Source: an uncultured Bacillota bacterium
GTDB taxonomy: Bacteria > Bacillota > Clostridia > Oscillospirales > Oscillospiraceae
Assembly (NCBI GenBank): GCA_947073765.1
Contig: CAMTMZ010000015.1
Span: forward strand, 1-53,899
Direction: 5' to 3'
DNA: 53,899 bases
Shown: one piece after another, positions 52,869-53,899 of the stretch
How the letters are laid out: each line of letters begins with the position of its first letter
Position numbering within the stretch: the stretch's first letter is position 1
Program-made: the position numbers and the translations under genes
The notes under the pieces: generated by a model
Databases searched by the model: none
Seen by the model: only the letters and a program-made list of their open reading frames with translations
Told to the model about the DNA's origin: nothing

Positions 52869-53762
52869 ATGAGCATCCAGAAGTACATCGCTTATCTCAA
52901 AACCATCGAGACCGGAAGCATCACCCGGGCAGCCGCCCAGTTGGGCTATACCCAATCCGCTGTCAGCCGGATGATCGCAGACCTGGAAAAATCCTGGAAC
53001 GTCACCCTTCTCACCCGCAACCGTTCCGGTATTGAGATCAGCTCCGAGGGGCTGATGCTCCTCCCCAAGCTCCAGGTCATCTGCTCCGGCTACGAATCTC
53101 TCAATCGCACCATTCACGAACTGCACAGCCATACCTCCGGCTCCATTCGGGTTGGCACCTTCTCCAGCTTTTCCTGCGGACTGCTTCCCGCTATTATCAA
53201 ATCCTTTCACGAAACCTATCCCCATATCAACTTCCATCTTTTGAACGGGGAGTATAGCGAGATTGCCGGCTGGTTACGGAAGGGATTGGTAGACTGCGGC
53301 TTCGTCGCCCTCCCAGCCGCTGAGGACTTGGAAGCCACCTTTCTAATTCAGGACAGCCTGGTGGCAGTCCTCCCTCAGAGCCATTCCATGGCCGACGCCC
53401 CCTGTTTTCCTCTGGAGATGCTCTCCAACGAGGACTTCATCAACGTCCGGGAGGAGCAGGACTACGAAATTGCAAAATTTCTGGATGGACTGCAGCAAAA
53501 GCCAAAAATTCGCTATGAAAGCAGCGACGACTACGCCATCCTCTCCATGGTGGAAGCGGGACTGGGCATCAGCGTAATTCATGACCTGATGCTTATCCCC
53601 AACCGCTACCGGGTGGTAGCCAAGCCCTTTGACATTCCCATTATCCGTGACATCGCCGTCGCCGTAAAAAAGGACGCCGCTCTGTCCACCATTACCCAGC
53701 TGTTCGTGGACCACACCAAATTGTGGGCCCGACAGCAGATATACTCTTCCATGCAGGGCTGA
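52869..53762 (+). CDS. LysR-family transcriptional regulator
   Basis: A 297-residue LysR-type protein: N-terminal winged helix (LKTIETGSITRAAAQLGYTQ, SAVSRMIADLEK) and a C-terminal periplasmic-binding-like effector domain (GSIRVGTFSSFSCGLLPAII, GLVDCGFVALPA, VEAGLGISVIHDLM). Effector and target are unknown. It is divergent from argCJBD, so control of arginine genes is possible but not shown; targets may also lie to the right of the window. The ATG at 52869 has gggagg eleven bases upstream. Confidence 0.9.
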   Translation: MSIQKYIAYLKTIETGSITRAAAQLGYTQSAVSRMIADLEKSWNVTLLTRNRSGIEISSEGLMLLPKLQVICSGYESLNRTIHELHSHTSGSIRVGTFSSFSCGLLPAIIKSFHETYPHINFHLLNGEYSEIAGWLRKGLVDCGFVALPAAEDLEATFLIQDSLVAVLPQSHSMADAPCFPLEMLSNEDFINVREEQDYEIAKFLDGLQQKPKIRYESSDDYAILSMVEAGLGISVIHDLMLIPNRYRVVAKPFDIPIIRDIAVAVKKDAALSTITQLFVDHTKLWARQQIYSSMQG

Positions 53763-53899
53763 TTTCCTTCTCCACCGCTCCATTCTGACCAAAATCTTGC
53801 ATTTTGACCAAAAACGCGGTGTGTTTTTTGTTCTCAGATTTCATGACTACAGCCAACTGGTTGTGGTAACCTCAACAAAATATTTGCTGTACAGGCCAC

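Noticed and set aside
53786-53813. Direct repeat tgaccaaaa twice after the LysR gene
   Set aside because: Only nine bases, no promoter context within the window; too little to call a regulatory site.

Overview
The window looks like chromosomal DNA from a GC-rich anaerobic Firmicute of the class Clostridia, most likely an Oscillospiraceae-type gut bacterium of the Flavonifractor/Intestinimonas/Lawsonibacter kind. The grounds are strong AGGAGG-type ribosome binding sites, sigma-A promoters of the TTGACA-N17-TATAAT form, Rho-independent terminators, and a Firmicute gene set: hprK, rapZ, yvcK and whiA in one cluster, a CBS/DRTGG-containing pyrophosphatase, an S21 and a zinc-type L28 gene, LL-diaminopimelate aminotransferase, a flavodiiron protein and rubredoxin. 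The genus is an inference; no rRNA is present. No tRNA, rRNA or CRISPR array was seen.

Layout. Positions 1 to about 5000 form an AT-richer accessory island, a remnant of an integrative element. It holds a broken large serine recombinase, a TnpW-like protein, a RepA_N-type protein, a Cys-rich VLP protein, an MFS efflux gene with a winged-helix regulator whose start is frameshifted, and a WYL-type repressor cut short. The backbone starts near 5030 with a divergent XRE-cupin regulator/LysE exporter pair. Next come rpsU, leuS, a SprA-like protein, two tandem MgtC genes, and a long minus-strand array (hprK, glk, murB, rapZ, yvcK, whiA, GNAT, dnaE) that joins carbon-source sensing, cell-wall precursor supply and replication. 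rpmB, dapL, a regulated pyrophosphatase and an LtaS-type enzyme follow.

From 27.8 to 32.8 kb, plus-strand genes encode an amino-acid ABC transporter with ArgR-box-like repeats over its promoter, an alanine/sodium symporter, ACP and RNase III. From 32.8 to 39 kb lie an AraC regulator, a MATE gene with an internal deletion, glutaminase, a ParB-like protein paired with a phosphoesterase, and a zinc-binding chemoreceptor.

The most unusual locus is 39.0-42.75 kb. One promoter appears to drive a four-cysteine Rrf2 regulator, a three-domain fusion (acyl-CoA dehydrogenase + ETF-alpha FAD domain + rubredoxin) and a flavodiiron oxygen/NO reductase. Read together, these could pass electrons from an acyl-CoA through two flavins and a rubredoxin iron to O2 or NO with no separate ETF. 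A c-di-GMP pair (REC-GGDEF enzyme and PilZ effector), a GH13 hydrolase, an NhaC antiporter with a long leader, the argCJBD operon and a LysR regulator finish the window.
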